From Citromicrobium bathyomarinum (GTDB lineage: Bacteria > Pseudomonadota > Alphaproteobacteria > Sphingomonadales > Sphingomonadaceae): DNA of 64,000 nt. This document shows positions 9,053-16,656 of this stretch, piece by piece. Below the pieces are notes generated by a model. It saw nothing but the letters and a program-made list of their open reading frames with translations, made no database searches and was not told the DNA's origin. Position 1 is the stretch's first letter. Each line of letters begins with the position of its first letter. The position numbers and the translations under genes are program-made. Where the stretch lies: the NCBI GenBank assembly GCA_001306305.2, contig CP155577.1:2959501-3023500 (forward strand), read 5' to 3'.

Positions 9053-10440
9053 GCGTCTCGCATGTCCGCCGCCGGGGCGAGAATGAAGGTCGCGCCGGAA
9101 TGTGTCGGCGCGACGCGCAGGGAAAGCTGATGGCGCTCCGCAATCGCGCGCGCCAGTGCCAGTCCCATCCCGCTGCCTTGAATGTCCGGATCCGTATCCC
9201 TGCCGCGATAGAAGCGTTCGAACACCTTCTCCCGCTCGGCCTGCGCGATGCCGGGGCCTTCGTCCGTCACGACAAGCCGCGGGCCGGGTTCCAGCGTCAC
9301 CCGGATCGCGCCGCCGGGGCGATTATACTTGAATGCATTGTCGAGCAGGTTGGTCACGATCCGGCCAAGCTGCGCTTCATCCCCCGGCACAATCACCCCT
9401 CCCGCGACGTCCCATTCGAAACGATAGCCCGCTTCGTCGGCACTGTCTTGATACAATTCGCAGATCTGGCGCACGCTCGCGCTGAAATCGACCGGCTTCA
9501 TCCCGCGCGTGTCGCCGGTCTGCGCCTTGCTGGAGGCGATATCGAGCAGCGCCTCCAGCATCGCGACCAGCCGTTTGATGTCCCCGCGCGCCTCGACGAG
9601 ATTGGCGCGCGCAGCAAGCGCGGGATCCTGCGCGATGGCCTTCTGGATGCGGCTGTCGAGATGCATCAGCGGCGTGCGGATTTCGTGGGCGATCTGTTCC
9701 GAGGTCTCGCGATAGGCGAGCATCAGCTGGCGCGCGCGTTTGACCGCCTGCGAGGCCTGGCTGGCGATCTGGTCGATCTCGTCGGGCCGCTCGGGCGCGG
9801 CCAGCCGGTCGAGCGCGGGCTCGTCGCTGCGGCGAAAGGCCTCGCCCACCCGCGCGACCTTTGCCCGCACCCGCACGTTCGCGGCTTGTGCGAACAGCGC
9901 GATGCAGCCGACGAACACCGCCCCGCCAAGCAGGAAGACCAGCCCCACCCGGGTTAACAGAAAGGCGCGATCGGGCGGTTCATGGGCGACCAGTAGCGCA
10001 AGGTCTTCGGAGATCAGCGTCGCGCGGGCATAGGCCTGCGTGCGGCTGCCGATCGCAATCGTTCCGCTTTCGGAGATCTGCGGATCGAGATCGGGCCAGC
10101 GCGCCAGATCGCCCGCGATCGGGTTTCCGGACCGGTCGGCGAGCAGATAGTGCGCGCGCCCGGCGTCGATCGGGACCATCGCCAGCCGGTCGGCAATGCG
10201 CTGTTCCAGCTCGGCCTGCCCACCGCTCGCGTAGATATCGACCAGACCGGTCAGATCGACATCCACCCCTTCACGCGTCGAGGCGGCGAAGCTGTCGCGG
10301 ATGGTCTGGTCGGTGATCCACCACAGGCCCGCCAGCAGCACTGCCGACAGCACTGCCGAGAGCAGCACGATGCGGGTGAAGATGGAGCGCGGGGCGACTA
10401 TTGGCCGCGCCCCTGCAACAGGCGGTATCCGGTGCCCCAC
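9049..10440 (-). CDS. membrane sensor histidine kinase
   Basis: Sensor kinase of about 463 residues. TM1 is IVLLSAVLSAVLLAGLWWI, followed by a periplasmic domain of about 110 residues, then TM2 VGLVFLLGGAVFVGCIALF and a HAMP-like linker. The HisKA H-box is AHEIRTPLMHLDSR. The ATPase domain has NLLDNAFKYNRPGG (N box), DEGPGIAQ (G1) and GSGMGLALARAI (G2). The start is assigned to GTG at 10440 because no ATG exists before TM1; this overlaps the regulator gene by 43 bases. Partner is the response regulator just upstream. The signal sensed is unknown; the domain between TM1 and TM2 would be the sensor. Confidence 0.92.
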   Translation of the reverse strand: MGHRIPPVAGARPIVAPRSIFTRIVLLSAVLSAVLLAGLWWITDQTIRDSFAASTREGVDVDLTGLVDIYASGGQAELEQRIADRLAMVPIDAGRAHYLLADRSGNPIAGDLARWPDLDPQISESGTIAIGSRTQAYARATLISEDLALLVAHEPPDRAFLLTRVGLVFLLGGAVFVGCIALFAQAANVRVRAKVARVGEAFRRSDEPALDRLAAPERPDEIDQIASQASQAVKRARQLMLAYRETSEQIAHEIRTPLMHLDSRIQKAIAQDPALAARANLVEARGDIKRLVAMLEALLDIASSKAQTGDTRGMKPVDFSASVRQICELYQDSADEAGYRFEWDVAGGVIVPGDEAQLGRIVTNLLDNAFKYNRPGGAIRVTLEPGPRLVVTDEGPGIAQAEREKVFERFYRGRDTDPDIQGSGMGLALARAIAERHQLSLRVAPTHSGATFILAPAADMRDA

Positions 10441-11081
10441 ACGGTTTCGAGTGCAGGACTGTCGAACCCCTCCTCAAGCTTGCGCCGCAGGCGACCGATA
10501 TTGACGTCGACCACATTGGTCTGCGGATCGAACGACATGTTCCACACATCGCGCAGCAGCATCTCGCGGGTCACAACCTCGCCCGCGTTTTCCATGAAAT
10601 AGCGGAACAGCTCGAACTCGCGGGGGCTGAGCGGAATGTGCCGGTTGTCGCGAAACGCGGTGCGCGCCTTCACGTGGCATTCGAAGGCACCGAACAGGAT
10701 CACCGCGCTGTGTTCGCGCCCCGACGCGCGCCGGTGCAGCGCGCGCACCCGCGCGACCAGCTCGATCGCCTCGAACGGCTTGGCGAGGTAATCGTCGGCC
10801 CCTGCCTCCAGCCCCTCGGCCCGCTCGCTCGTCCGGCCGAGCGCGCTCAGCATCAGGATCGGCGTGCTGATCGCGCTGCCGCGCAGGCGGCGGATGATGT
10901 CCAGCCCGTCGGCATCGCCCAGCATCCGGTCCATCACGATCACGTCGAAGGATTCGAGCCCCGCCCGCTTGAGGCCGTCCGCGCCATTGGTCTCGACCGC
11001 GATCGTGTCGCCTTCGCGGCGGACGATGTCTTCCATCTCGCGGGCCGCGCGCGGATCGTCTTCGACGTAGAGTATCTTCAT
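10398..11081 (-). CDS. OmpR/PhoB-family response regulator
   Basis: 227 residues. The receiver domain has the acidic pair near Glu7-Asp9, the phosphoacceptor Asp51 in VIVMDRMLGDADG and the conserved Lys in LAKPFE. The C-terminal winged helix is typical of OmpR/PhoB (SPREFELFRYFMENAGEVV and VWGTGYRLL). The ATG at 11081 is preceded by a purine-rich GGAAGGAAG Shine-Dalgarno; the open frame beyond it is not regulator-like. First gene of the minus-strand operon with the kinase, lipoprotein and TPR-CHAT protein. The repeat elements at 11219-11311 lie in its upstream region and are likely binding sites. Confidence 0.94.
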   Translation of the reverse strand: MKILYVEDDPRAAREMEDIVRREGDTIAVETNGADGLKRAGLESFDVIVMDRMLGDADGLDIIRRLRGSAISTPILMLSALGRTSERAEGLEAGADDYLAKPFEAIELVARVRALHRRASGREHSAVILFGAFECHVKARTAFRDNRHIPLSPREFELFRYFMENAGEVVTREMLLRDVWNMSFDPQTNVVDVNIGRLRRKLEEGFDSPALETVWGTGYRLLQGRGQ

Positions 11082-11218
11082 ATCGCCGCTTCCTTCCCTC
11101 CCCCTCGACCCACATAGCCGCGCCGAAGCCACCATTTGTCCCGGTTTTTCGCCGGGCTTCAAGACGAATAGCGCCCGGCACTCTCTCGCGACTAGCAAGC
11201 CGCGCGGCCATATTCCCG

Positions 11219-11311
11219 TGACGATCGCTGTTAGGGTCTCCCCCAGCCAACCCTCCGCCCCTCGCGCAGCCACCACCTAACAGCGATCGTCATCGAACTA
11301 TCAGCAATCGT
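11219..11311. promoter_or_regulatory. 17-bp perfect inverted repeat plus third core copy in divergent promoter region
   Basis: TGACGATCGCTGTTAGG at 11219-11235 is repeated in perfect inverse orientation at 11276-11292, with a 40-base spacer. A third copy of the core, CTATCAGCAATCGT at 11298-11311, matches CTAACAGCGATCGT at 11277-11290 at 12 of 14 positions. The two direct copies are 21 bp apart, two helical turns. The site lies between the response regulator start (11081) and the first gene of the exported-protein row (11372). An operator for the response regulator is the simplest reading; a transcribed stem-loop is also possible. Confidence 0.7.
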
Positions 11312-11371
11312 GCATACTGGCCGGACCGCCAGCGGCGTAGGCTGCCTGCCATTGTTTGTGGGAGGGGCCCG

Positions 11372-11722
11372 ATGCATTCGAGAATTGGCTGTGTCGCCAC
11401 GCTGGCCGCAATGTCGGCCACGATCCCGGCCCCTGCCGCCGCGCGGGACCATACGCCTGAAGAAATCGCCAGAATCATGGCCGACTGCGCGCATGTCGTG
11501 GAGGTTGCCGAGTCCAGCGGTGCGGCGTTCGCCCATTCGTCCGGCGACTGGAAGAAGTGGCTGGTCGACTATTCCCGCGCGCACGGCGTCTCCGCCACCC
11601 GGCAGATCGATCTGGTCCAGGCCAGATATCGCAAGCGCGCGAGGGTGCTGGGCGGCGACGAGGCGCATAAGGACATGCTGCGCAGAGCCCGCTCGTGCGA
11701 CAAGCGGCTGGCGGGCCTGTGA
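11372..11722 (+). CDS. small exported protein, first gene of Sel1-repeat row
   Basis: 116 residues with a signal peptide (MHSRIGCVATLAAMSA, cleavage near PAPAAA-RDH). The mature part is helical and charged, with two cysteines (ADCAHV and RSCDKR) that could pair. No family recognised. A strong Shine-Dalgarno GGGAGGGG at 11360-11367 precedes the ATG. Its TGA overlaps the ATG of the next gene (TGATG at 11720-11724). Confidence 0.65.
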   Translation: MHSRIGCVATLAAMSATIPAPAAARDHTPEEIARIMADCAHVVEVAESSGAAFAHSSGDWKKWLVDYSRAHGVSATRQIDLVQARYRKRARVLGGDEAHKDMLRRARSCDKRLAGL

Positions 11723-12861
11723 TGCTGGCCCGGATCAAGACCGCCTGCCTCACGCTGGGCGCTGCGCTGAGTATTGCTCTTGCGGTATCGGCCCCAACGC
11801 CGACGCTCGCGCAGACGGCGGGCACCCTCCAGCAGAGCATCGCAAGCTGCGATCGCGGCGACCAGGCAGCGTGCCTCGCCGCAGGGCTCGCGCTGTCCGA
11901 CGTGGAGAACCGCGCCTACGATCCCTTCCTCGCCTTGCGCTTCCTCCAGCAGGCCTGCGCCGCCAACCAGACGGCGGCCTGCGGACGGCTGGCGCTGATC
12001 TTCTTCGCGGGCGAAGGCGACGTCGAGCGCGATCTGCCCAGCGCGGGCAATTTCGCCACTCGCGCATGCGCCGGAAACGACCGGGACGGGTGCGAGGTTG
12101 CCGAAGCCGTGTTTGCGGAGCCCGGATCGCCGCAGTTCGATGCCGAGAAGGCGCTGCGCTATCGCCGCGCCAACTGCACCTTCGGCAATCGCCGCTCGTG
12201 CATCGACCTTGCCCGCATCCTCTACGCGATGGACGATGCGCTGCCTGCCGAACAGATCGCGCTGGCCGCCTGCGTGCCCGGCGATCCGGCGAGCGCGCAG
12301 GTCTGCGCCTTCGGCCAGCGGCTGCAATCGCTGCGCCGCAAGGCGGAGGCCGCGCGTGAGGCCGCGATCCAGGCCGCGCGTAATGCGCAGGCGCGCGAAC
12401 AGGCGGTGTTCGACCAGTATATGGGCCGCCGCGACTACGACGGCGCGCTGTACTATTCGCTCTATCACCTGCGCTCGAAAAGCCACGCTGAGACGGCGAT
12501 CATGGCGGCGGCGCGCGCGGGTGCGCTCTCGACCATTTTCCGGGACCATTTCTACGTCCTCGAATACTGGTTCCCCTCGGGCCCCGTGGCGCAGATCGCC
12601 GCCTCGCAGATCGCGCAGATCGGGCAGGCCAATGATTGCGGCATCTGGAACTGCACCAATACGCCCGGTGCCAGCTCCGCCCGGTGGCGCGCGGCGGGCG
12701 GATCGAGCGGCTCGTCCTATTCGCGCAGCTCGGGCTCGTCGTTCCAGCCGGTCCGCACGCCGAGCAGCGCGGAAATCGCCAAGCAGACCCGCGACAAATA
12801 CCGTTCGTACAATTGCACCGGCTCCCGGAGGCTCTCCAGCAGCCATCCGGTCTGCCAGTAA
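11722..12861 (+). CDS. exported Cys-paired Sel1-like repeat protein
   Basis: 379 residues with signal peptide (MLARIKTACLTLGAALSIAL, cleavage near TLAQ-TAG). Residues about 35-210 hold Sel1-like helical repeats with paired cysteines, such as ASCDRGDQAACLAAG, QACAANQTAACGRLAL and ACAGNDRDGCEVAE, as in the Helicobacter cysteine-rich (Hcp) repeat family. A coiled Ala/Arg region and a non-repeat C-terminal domain follow (Tyr-rich, then DCGIWNC, then Ser/Arg-rich). It starts at the stop of the preceding gene, so translation is coupled. Periplasmic scaffold or binding role is an inference from the repeat fold. Confidence 0.8.
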   Translation: MLARIKTACLTLGAALSIALAVSAPTPTLAQTAGTLQQSIASCDRGDQAACLAAGLALSDVENRAYDPFLALRFLQQACAANQTAACGRLALIFFAGEGDVERDLPSAGNFATRACAGNDRDGCEVAEAVFAEPGSPQFDAEKALRYRRANCTFGNRRSCIDLARILYAMDDALPAEQIALAACVPGDPASAQVCAFGQRLQSLRRKAEAAREAAIQAARNAQAREQAVFDQYMGRRDYDGALYYSLYHLRSKSHAETAIMAAARAGALSTIFRDHFYVLEYWFPSGPVAQIAASQIAQIGQANDCGIWNCTNTPGASSARWRAAGGSSGSSYSRSSGSSFQPVRTPSSAEIAKQTRDKYRSYNCTGSRRLSSSHPVCQ

Positions 12862-12876
12862 ATGAGGGAGTTACCG

Positions 12877-13752
12877 ATGAAGGTTCTTGCACTTACCGCC
12901 ACGCTGTTTGCCGGCCTTGCCGCGTTCGCTCTTGCACCGGCCATGGCGCAGGTCGAGGCAGGCGGAGACAGCAACGCGATGGCTGGGCAGGCCGCCTATA
13001 ACGCGGGCGACTTCGCCACCGCACGCGCGAAATACGAAGTCGGCTGCTTCACCGAAAACAACAGCGCCGCGTGCACCAATCTGGGTGCGATGGCGACCAA
13101 GGGCGAAGGCGGGGCCGCCGATCTGACGACCGCCCGCCGCGCCTACAAGATCGGCTGCACCAAGGGTCAGGCAGAGGCCTGCGAGAACTATGGTTCGATG
13201 CTGATCAACGGGCGCGGCGGGGCAAAGGATTACGCAGGCGCGATCACACCGTTGAGCACTGCGTGCGATGCCAGCTTTGCCACCTCATGCTACGACTTGG
13301 GCGCGACCTATTATTTCGGTCGTGTGGGGAGCGGACCGGACTACGCCAAAGCCCGTGAGTACTTCACCAAGGCATGCCCGGGCCAGGCTGCGGACGGCTG
13401 CTATGCACTGGCGATCCTGCAGCGCGATGGCGGCGGCGGGCCGGTCGATGCCGCAGGAGCGGCAAAGTCCTTCAAGCTGTCGTGCGAGGCGGGCAAGTCC
13501 GACGGGTGCCTCGATTACGGCGTTGCGCAATATAACGGAGCAGGCATTCCACAGGATTTGGCGGGTGCGCGCAGCAGCTTCAGCCAGGCATGCAACACCG
13601 GCAATGCGGGTGCGTGCATGAATGCAGGGATGATGGCGCGCGACGGACAGGGCGGCGCGGCCGATCCGGCGGCGGCCAAGCGGCTGTTCGGCCTGGGCTG
13701 CAAGCTGGGCATTCAGGACGGCTGCACCATGGCCGCCCAGATCGGCGGCTGA
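12877..13752 (+). CDS. exported Hcp-like Sel1-repeat protein (about 7 repeats)
   Basis: 291 residues, nearly all repeat. Signal peptide MKVLALTATLFAGLAAFALA with cleavage near AMAQ-VEA. About seven repeats each carry a cysteine pair in the pattern GC-x8-C-xNLG-GEGG-x2-D (for example VGCFTENNSAACTNLGAM and IGCTKGQAEACENYGSM). The regular spacing fits disulfide-linked helix pairs. Shine-Dalgarno GAGGGAG lies at 12864-12870, 6 bases before the ATG at 12877. Its stop overlaps the next ATG (TGATG at 13750-13754). Confidence 0.82.
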   Translation: MKVLALTATLFAGLAAFALAPAMAQVEAGGDSNAMAGQAAYNAGDFATARAKYEVGCFTENNSAACTNLGAMATKGEGGAADLTTARRAYKIGCTKGQAEACENYGSMLINGRGGAKDYAGAITPLSTACDASFATSCYDLGATYYFGRVGSGPDYAKAREYFTKACPGQAADGCYALAILQRDGGGGPVDAAGAAKSFKLSCEAGKSDGCLDYGVAQYNGAGIPQDLAGARSSFSQACNTGNAGACMNAGMMARDGQGGAADPAAAKRLFGLGCKLGIQDGCTMAAQIGG

Positions 13753-14369
13753 TGATTCTCTCCGGCGTGCGGCCTGCGGCGATGCTGGCAGTGGCGGGCG
13801 CGGCGGCAGCGGCCATCGCTCAGCCCGCCGCCCAGCCCGAGGACGGCCCCTCGGACGAGCAGGTGTGCGAGTTCCGCTATACCGAGATCACGCTCAACGC
13901 CTTGTCCGGACCCGCCTCGCGCGAGGTCAGCGAGGACGAGCTTGCCTGGGCACGGCAGCAGGACGAGCGCAAGGCGCGCGGGGAACCCTGCGCCCTGCCC
14001 GAGGATACCGCCGCCGCATTCAGGGAAGCGACCACGCTCAACGCAGCGTTCGAGGCGGGCACGCGGCTGGCCCTATCCCCGCAAACCACCGGCGAGCGGC
14101 TGATCTGCGCGGCCGTGTGGAACCGCTGGAACTATGCCGTCGAAAGCGCGCCGGGCGAGGAATTGCGCCAAACCCTGCGCCCCGAACTCTCCGCCGCCAA
14201 CGCCGCCGACCGCGAGGGGTTCTGGCGCAAACGGGCAGGCAAGGCGTCGAAGCGCGGGGATGACCGGGTCGAGGCAGAGGAGAAGGCCGACGATCTCTAC
14301 GCCGCCTACGCCAATGGCGAGGAACGCGGCGCGGACCGGCTGATGGAGTGGCTGGCGATATGTCGATAG
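13752..14369 (+). CDS. exported protein of unknown family in Sel1-repeat row
   Basis: 205 residues starting MILSGVRPAAMLAVAGAAAA, a signal peptide with cleavage near AIAQ-PAA. The mature protein has no Sel1 repeats. It is highly charged and helical (ARQQDERKARGEPCALPED, then EAEEKADDLYAAYANGEERG) with several cysteines. Family not recognised. Coupled at both ends: it starts at the TGATG with the preceding repeat gene and overlaps the next gene by 10 bases. An open frame upstream of 13752 exists but is a shadow of the repeat gene. Confidence 0.65.
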   Translation: MILSGVRPAAMLAVAGAAAAAIAQPAAQPEDGPSDEQVCEFRYTEITLNALSGPASREVSEDELAWARQQDERKARGEPCALPEDTAAAFREATTLNAAFEAGTRLALSPQTTGERLICAAVWNRWNYAVESAPGEELRQTLRPELSAANAADREGFWRKRAGKASKRGDDRVEAEEKADDLYAAYANGEERGADRLMEWLAICR

Positions 14370-14986
14370 CATGCGTCCGCAACGCTGCGATCACGGCAGG
14401 CCTGTGTCTGGCCCTCGTATCGGGCGCCCATGCGGCGCCCGACGACCCAACACCGGAGACCCGCAGCGAACAGCAGGTCCGGCAGGACCGCGAAAACGCC
14501 GACCGGCTGATCGCAGGCGGTGCCGCGCCAACCGCCCGCCCGCTGTTGCGCTCGCTATGCTTCGACGATGCGGACGATGTTTCGTGCCAGAATTACGGCG
14601 TCATGGCGATGACCGGCGAAGGCGGCGCGCCCGACCAGGCAGACGGCCGCGCAGCCTTTGCCCGCGGGTGCGATCTGAACCTGCTCGCCGCGTGCCAGAA
14701 CCTAGCCGATGCGCTGGTCGCGGGCGAAGGCGGCCCGGTCGAGGATGTCCGCGCGCTCGCGCTCTATCTCGGGCTTTGCCAGCGCGGCTACGGCGGGCGC
14801 AACTGCCACCGCGCCGCGATGATGGTGGAAGACGGGCGCGGGATGACGCAGCCGGACAGGGTCAAGGCGCTGGAGGGTTACGCCGCCGGATGCGCGAAGC
14901 GGTTCCGCCCATCGTGCACGCGCGAAGCCGAACTGCGTCAGGAAATCGAGCGCGATGGCGCGAACATCGAAACGGAGGGACAATGA
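14360..14986 (+). CDS. exported Cys-paired Sel1-like repeat protein
   Basis: About 208 residues with signal peptide (MSIACVRNAAITAGLCLALV, cleavage near AHA-APD). Three to four Hcp-like repeats: SLCFDDADDVSCQNYGVM, RGCDLNLLAACQNLADAL and GLCQRGYGGRNCHRAAMM. The ATG at 14360 is chosen; a GTG at 14348 would add four residues. It overlaps the preceding gene by 10 bases and its stop overlaps the next start (ATGA at 14983-14986). Confidence 0.75.
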   Translation: MSIACVRNAAITAGLCLALVSGAHAAPDDPTPETRSEQQVRQDRENADRLIAGGAAPTARPLLRSLCFDDADDVSCQNYGVMAMTGEGGAPDQADGRAAFARGCDLNLLAACQNLADALVAGEGGPVEDVRALALYLGLCQRGYGGRNCHRAAMMVEDGRGMTQPDRVKALEGYAAGCAKRFRPSCTREAELRQEIERDGANIETEGQ

Positions 14987-15813
14987 CCGCATCCAGATCT
15001 CACATCGCTGCAGCTCTGGCGGGCGCGATGCTTGCCGTCGCCACCCCTACCAGCGCGCAGGTTGCCGAGCGAGAGATCCCGGCCGAGTATCCGGTCTACG
15101 AATTCGTGTGCCCGGACGGCGGATACCAGAGCGGCTGCGATGCCAGCGACATAGAGCGCGCGGTCGACCTGGAAGGGGTGCAGGCGGCGGACTTCGCCCA
15201 GCGGTGCCTTTATCGCACTGAGGCCGAATGCAGCGTGATCGCGAGCGGTCAGGTCAACCGCGCAACGGGCGATCCGGCGCTGCACTGGCAGATCCTCGGC
15301 CTGCAACCCTCCGACGGGCCATACGCCGAAATGCTCGTCCTCGGCGAGATCGGCGGGCCCCTTCCCTCGACGCTGATCAGCCAGCAGGTCGATGGCTATT
15401 TCGACCCGCCGGTCGCCGCGCGGGACGGGGATGGCAGGTTCATCCTGCACGTGCCCGCGCGCAATCGCAGGCTCGGCAATGCGGACCTGATGCTGTTCAC
15501 CAGCGGAGATGGCTGGAACTGGACCAGCGCCGAAGAGGTCATGCGCCAGGTCGATCGGCTGCTTCCGCAAAGGTTCTGGATCGCCTCCCCGGTCGGCTTC
15601 AATTTTCGGGAAGGCAGCGCGTTCGCGCTGGTCCGCCGCGACAGCGATGCGGGCTGCTGCGCCACAGGCGGCGTGGTGAATGTCGACTTCGAGCAGACCG
15701 ACCACAGCCTGAATGTCAGCCGGGTGAGCTTCACACGGACGCAGCCGGTCGGCGAGGTGCATGAAGCCTTTCCCGAAGACCCCTCGGGAATGGTCGAGGA
15801 CGACGCGGGATGA
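14983..15813 (+). CDS. exported protein of unknown family in Sel1-repeat row
   Basis: 276 residues starting MTASRSHIAAALAGAMLAVA, a signal peptide with cleavage near TSAQ-VAE. The mature protein is not a Sel1 protein; it has a beta-rich, Trp/Phe-containing sequence (GDGWNWTSAEEV and RFWIASPVGFNF) and cysteine pairs (EFVCPDGGYQSGCD, QRCLYRTEAECSV and DAGCCATGG). Family not recognised. An ACGGAGGGA Shine-Dalgarno at 14972-14980 precedes the ATG. ATGA overlaps couple it to its neighbours on both sides. Confidence 0.68.
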   Translation: MTASRSHIAAALAGAMLAVATPTSAQVAEREIPAEYPVYEFVCPDGGYQSGCDASDIERAVDLEGVQAADFAQRCLYRTEAECSVIASGQVNRATGDPALHWQILGLQPSDGPYAEMLVLGEIGGPLPSTLISQQVDGYFDPPVAARDGDGRFILHVPARNRRLGNADLMLFTSGDGWNWTSAEEVMRQVDRLLPQRFWIASPVGFNFREGSAFALVRRDSDAGCCATGGVVNVDFEQTDHSLNVSRVSFTRTQPVGEVHEAFPEDPSGMVEDDAG

Positions 15814-16622
15814 TCGCACGAGGCGGGGCGGCGCGAGGGTCGGCAATGTGGGCGGCGCGCAGTGCCCTGCCACTGCTTGCGATCGGTATCGCGGCTAGCC
15901 TTGCCACCGCCGCCCCTGCCCAGACCGCCCCGACCGAGAATCTCGCGGCTGGCGAGCTCACCGCCGGTGACCTCGTGGACGATCGCCTTTCGCCCGAAGC
16001 CCTCACCGCCGACTGCGACACCCGGCGCGATGCGGATTCGTGCATGGCGATGGCGATGAAGAGCTACGAGGGGCGCGGGGTGGCGATGGATCGCCGGCTC
16101 TCGCGCCGCTTCTCCGCCAAGGCGTGCGCGCTGGGTCAGGTGCTGGGGTGCAACATGCTCGCCGCGCTGCTGGAAGACGGCGCGGGCGGGCCGAACGATC
16201 TGGAAGGGGCGGCGCGCAATTACCGGCGCGCGTGCGATCAGGGCTATGACGGGGCCTGCTTCAACCTCGGCCAGCTGCGCTATAACAATTACGCTGGGAA
16301 TCCCGCACACCTCGCCGAAGCGCGGGCAATGTTCGCCAGAGGGTGCGAAGCCGGGTTTGCGCAGTCGTGCAACAACAGCGCGGTGATGCTGAAATTCGGC
16401 GAAGGCGGCCCTGCAGACCTGCCCGCTGCACGCGCGCTGTTCGAACAGGCATGCGCGGCGCGCGAGGCCAATGCCTGCGGCAATCTGGGCGCCATGCTGC
16501 TGCTCGGCGAAGGCGGCCCGGCGGACCGAAAACGCGCGGTGCCGCTGCTTTCCTCGGCCTGCAAATCGGGGGTCGACTTGGCGTGCGACCTCGCGGCGTC
16601 GCCTGATTCCGGGGCGAAGTGA
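15810..16622 (+). CDS. exported Hcp-like Sel1-repeat protein, last gene of row
   Basis: 270 residues. The signal peptide probably starts at the internal Met13 (MWAARSALPLLAIGIAASLA, cleavage near PAQ-TAP). Six Sel1-like repeats with cysteine pairs follow: KACALGQVLGCNMLAALL, RACDQGYDGACFNLGQL, RGCEAGFAQSCNNSAVM, QACAAREANACGNLGAM and SACKSGVDLACDLA. ATGA overlap at 15810-15813 with the preceding gene. A hairpin follows the stop. Confidence 0.78.
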   Translation: MIARGGAARGSAMWAARSALPLLAIGIAASLATAAPAQTAPTENLAAGELTAGDLVDDRLSPEALTADCDTRRDADSCMAMAMKSYEGRGVAMDRRLSRRFSAKACALGQVLGCNMLAALLEDGAGGPNDLEGAARNYRRACDQGYDGACFNLGQLRYNNYAGNPAHLAEARAMFARGCEAGFAQSCNNSAVMLKFGEGGPADLPAARALFEQACAAREANACGNLGAMLLLGEGGPADRKRAVPLLSSACKSGVDLACDLAASPDSGAK

Positions 16623-16649
16623 GCCGGGGAGCCGGAGCAAAGCCCCGGC
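16623..16649. terminator. hairpin between convergent operons
   Basis: GCCGGGG at 16623-16629 pairs with CCCCGGC at 16643-16649 around a 13-base loop, in the 34-base gap between the stop of the last Sel1-repeat gene and that of the outer-membrane efflux gene. No T-tract on either side, so a terminator function is moderately likely. Confidence 0.45.
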
Positions 16650-16656
16650 CCCGCCG

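Noticed and set aside
11231-11668. Minus-strand open frame across the divergent promoter region
   Set aside because: It covers the inverted repeat and is opposite the first gene of the Sel1 row, which has a strong ribosome site.
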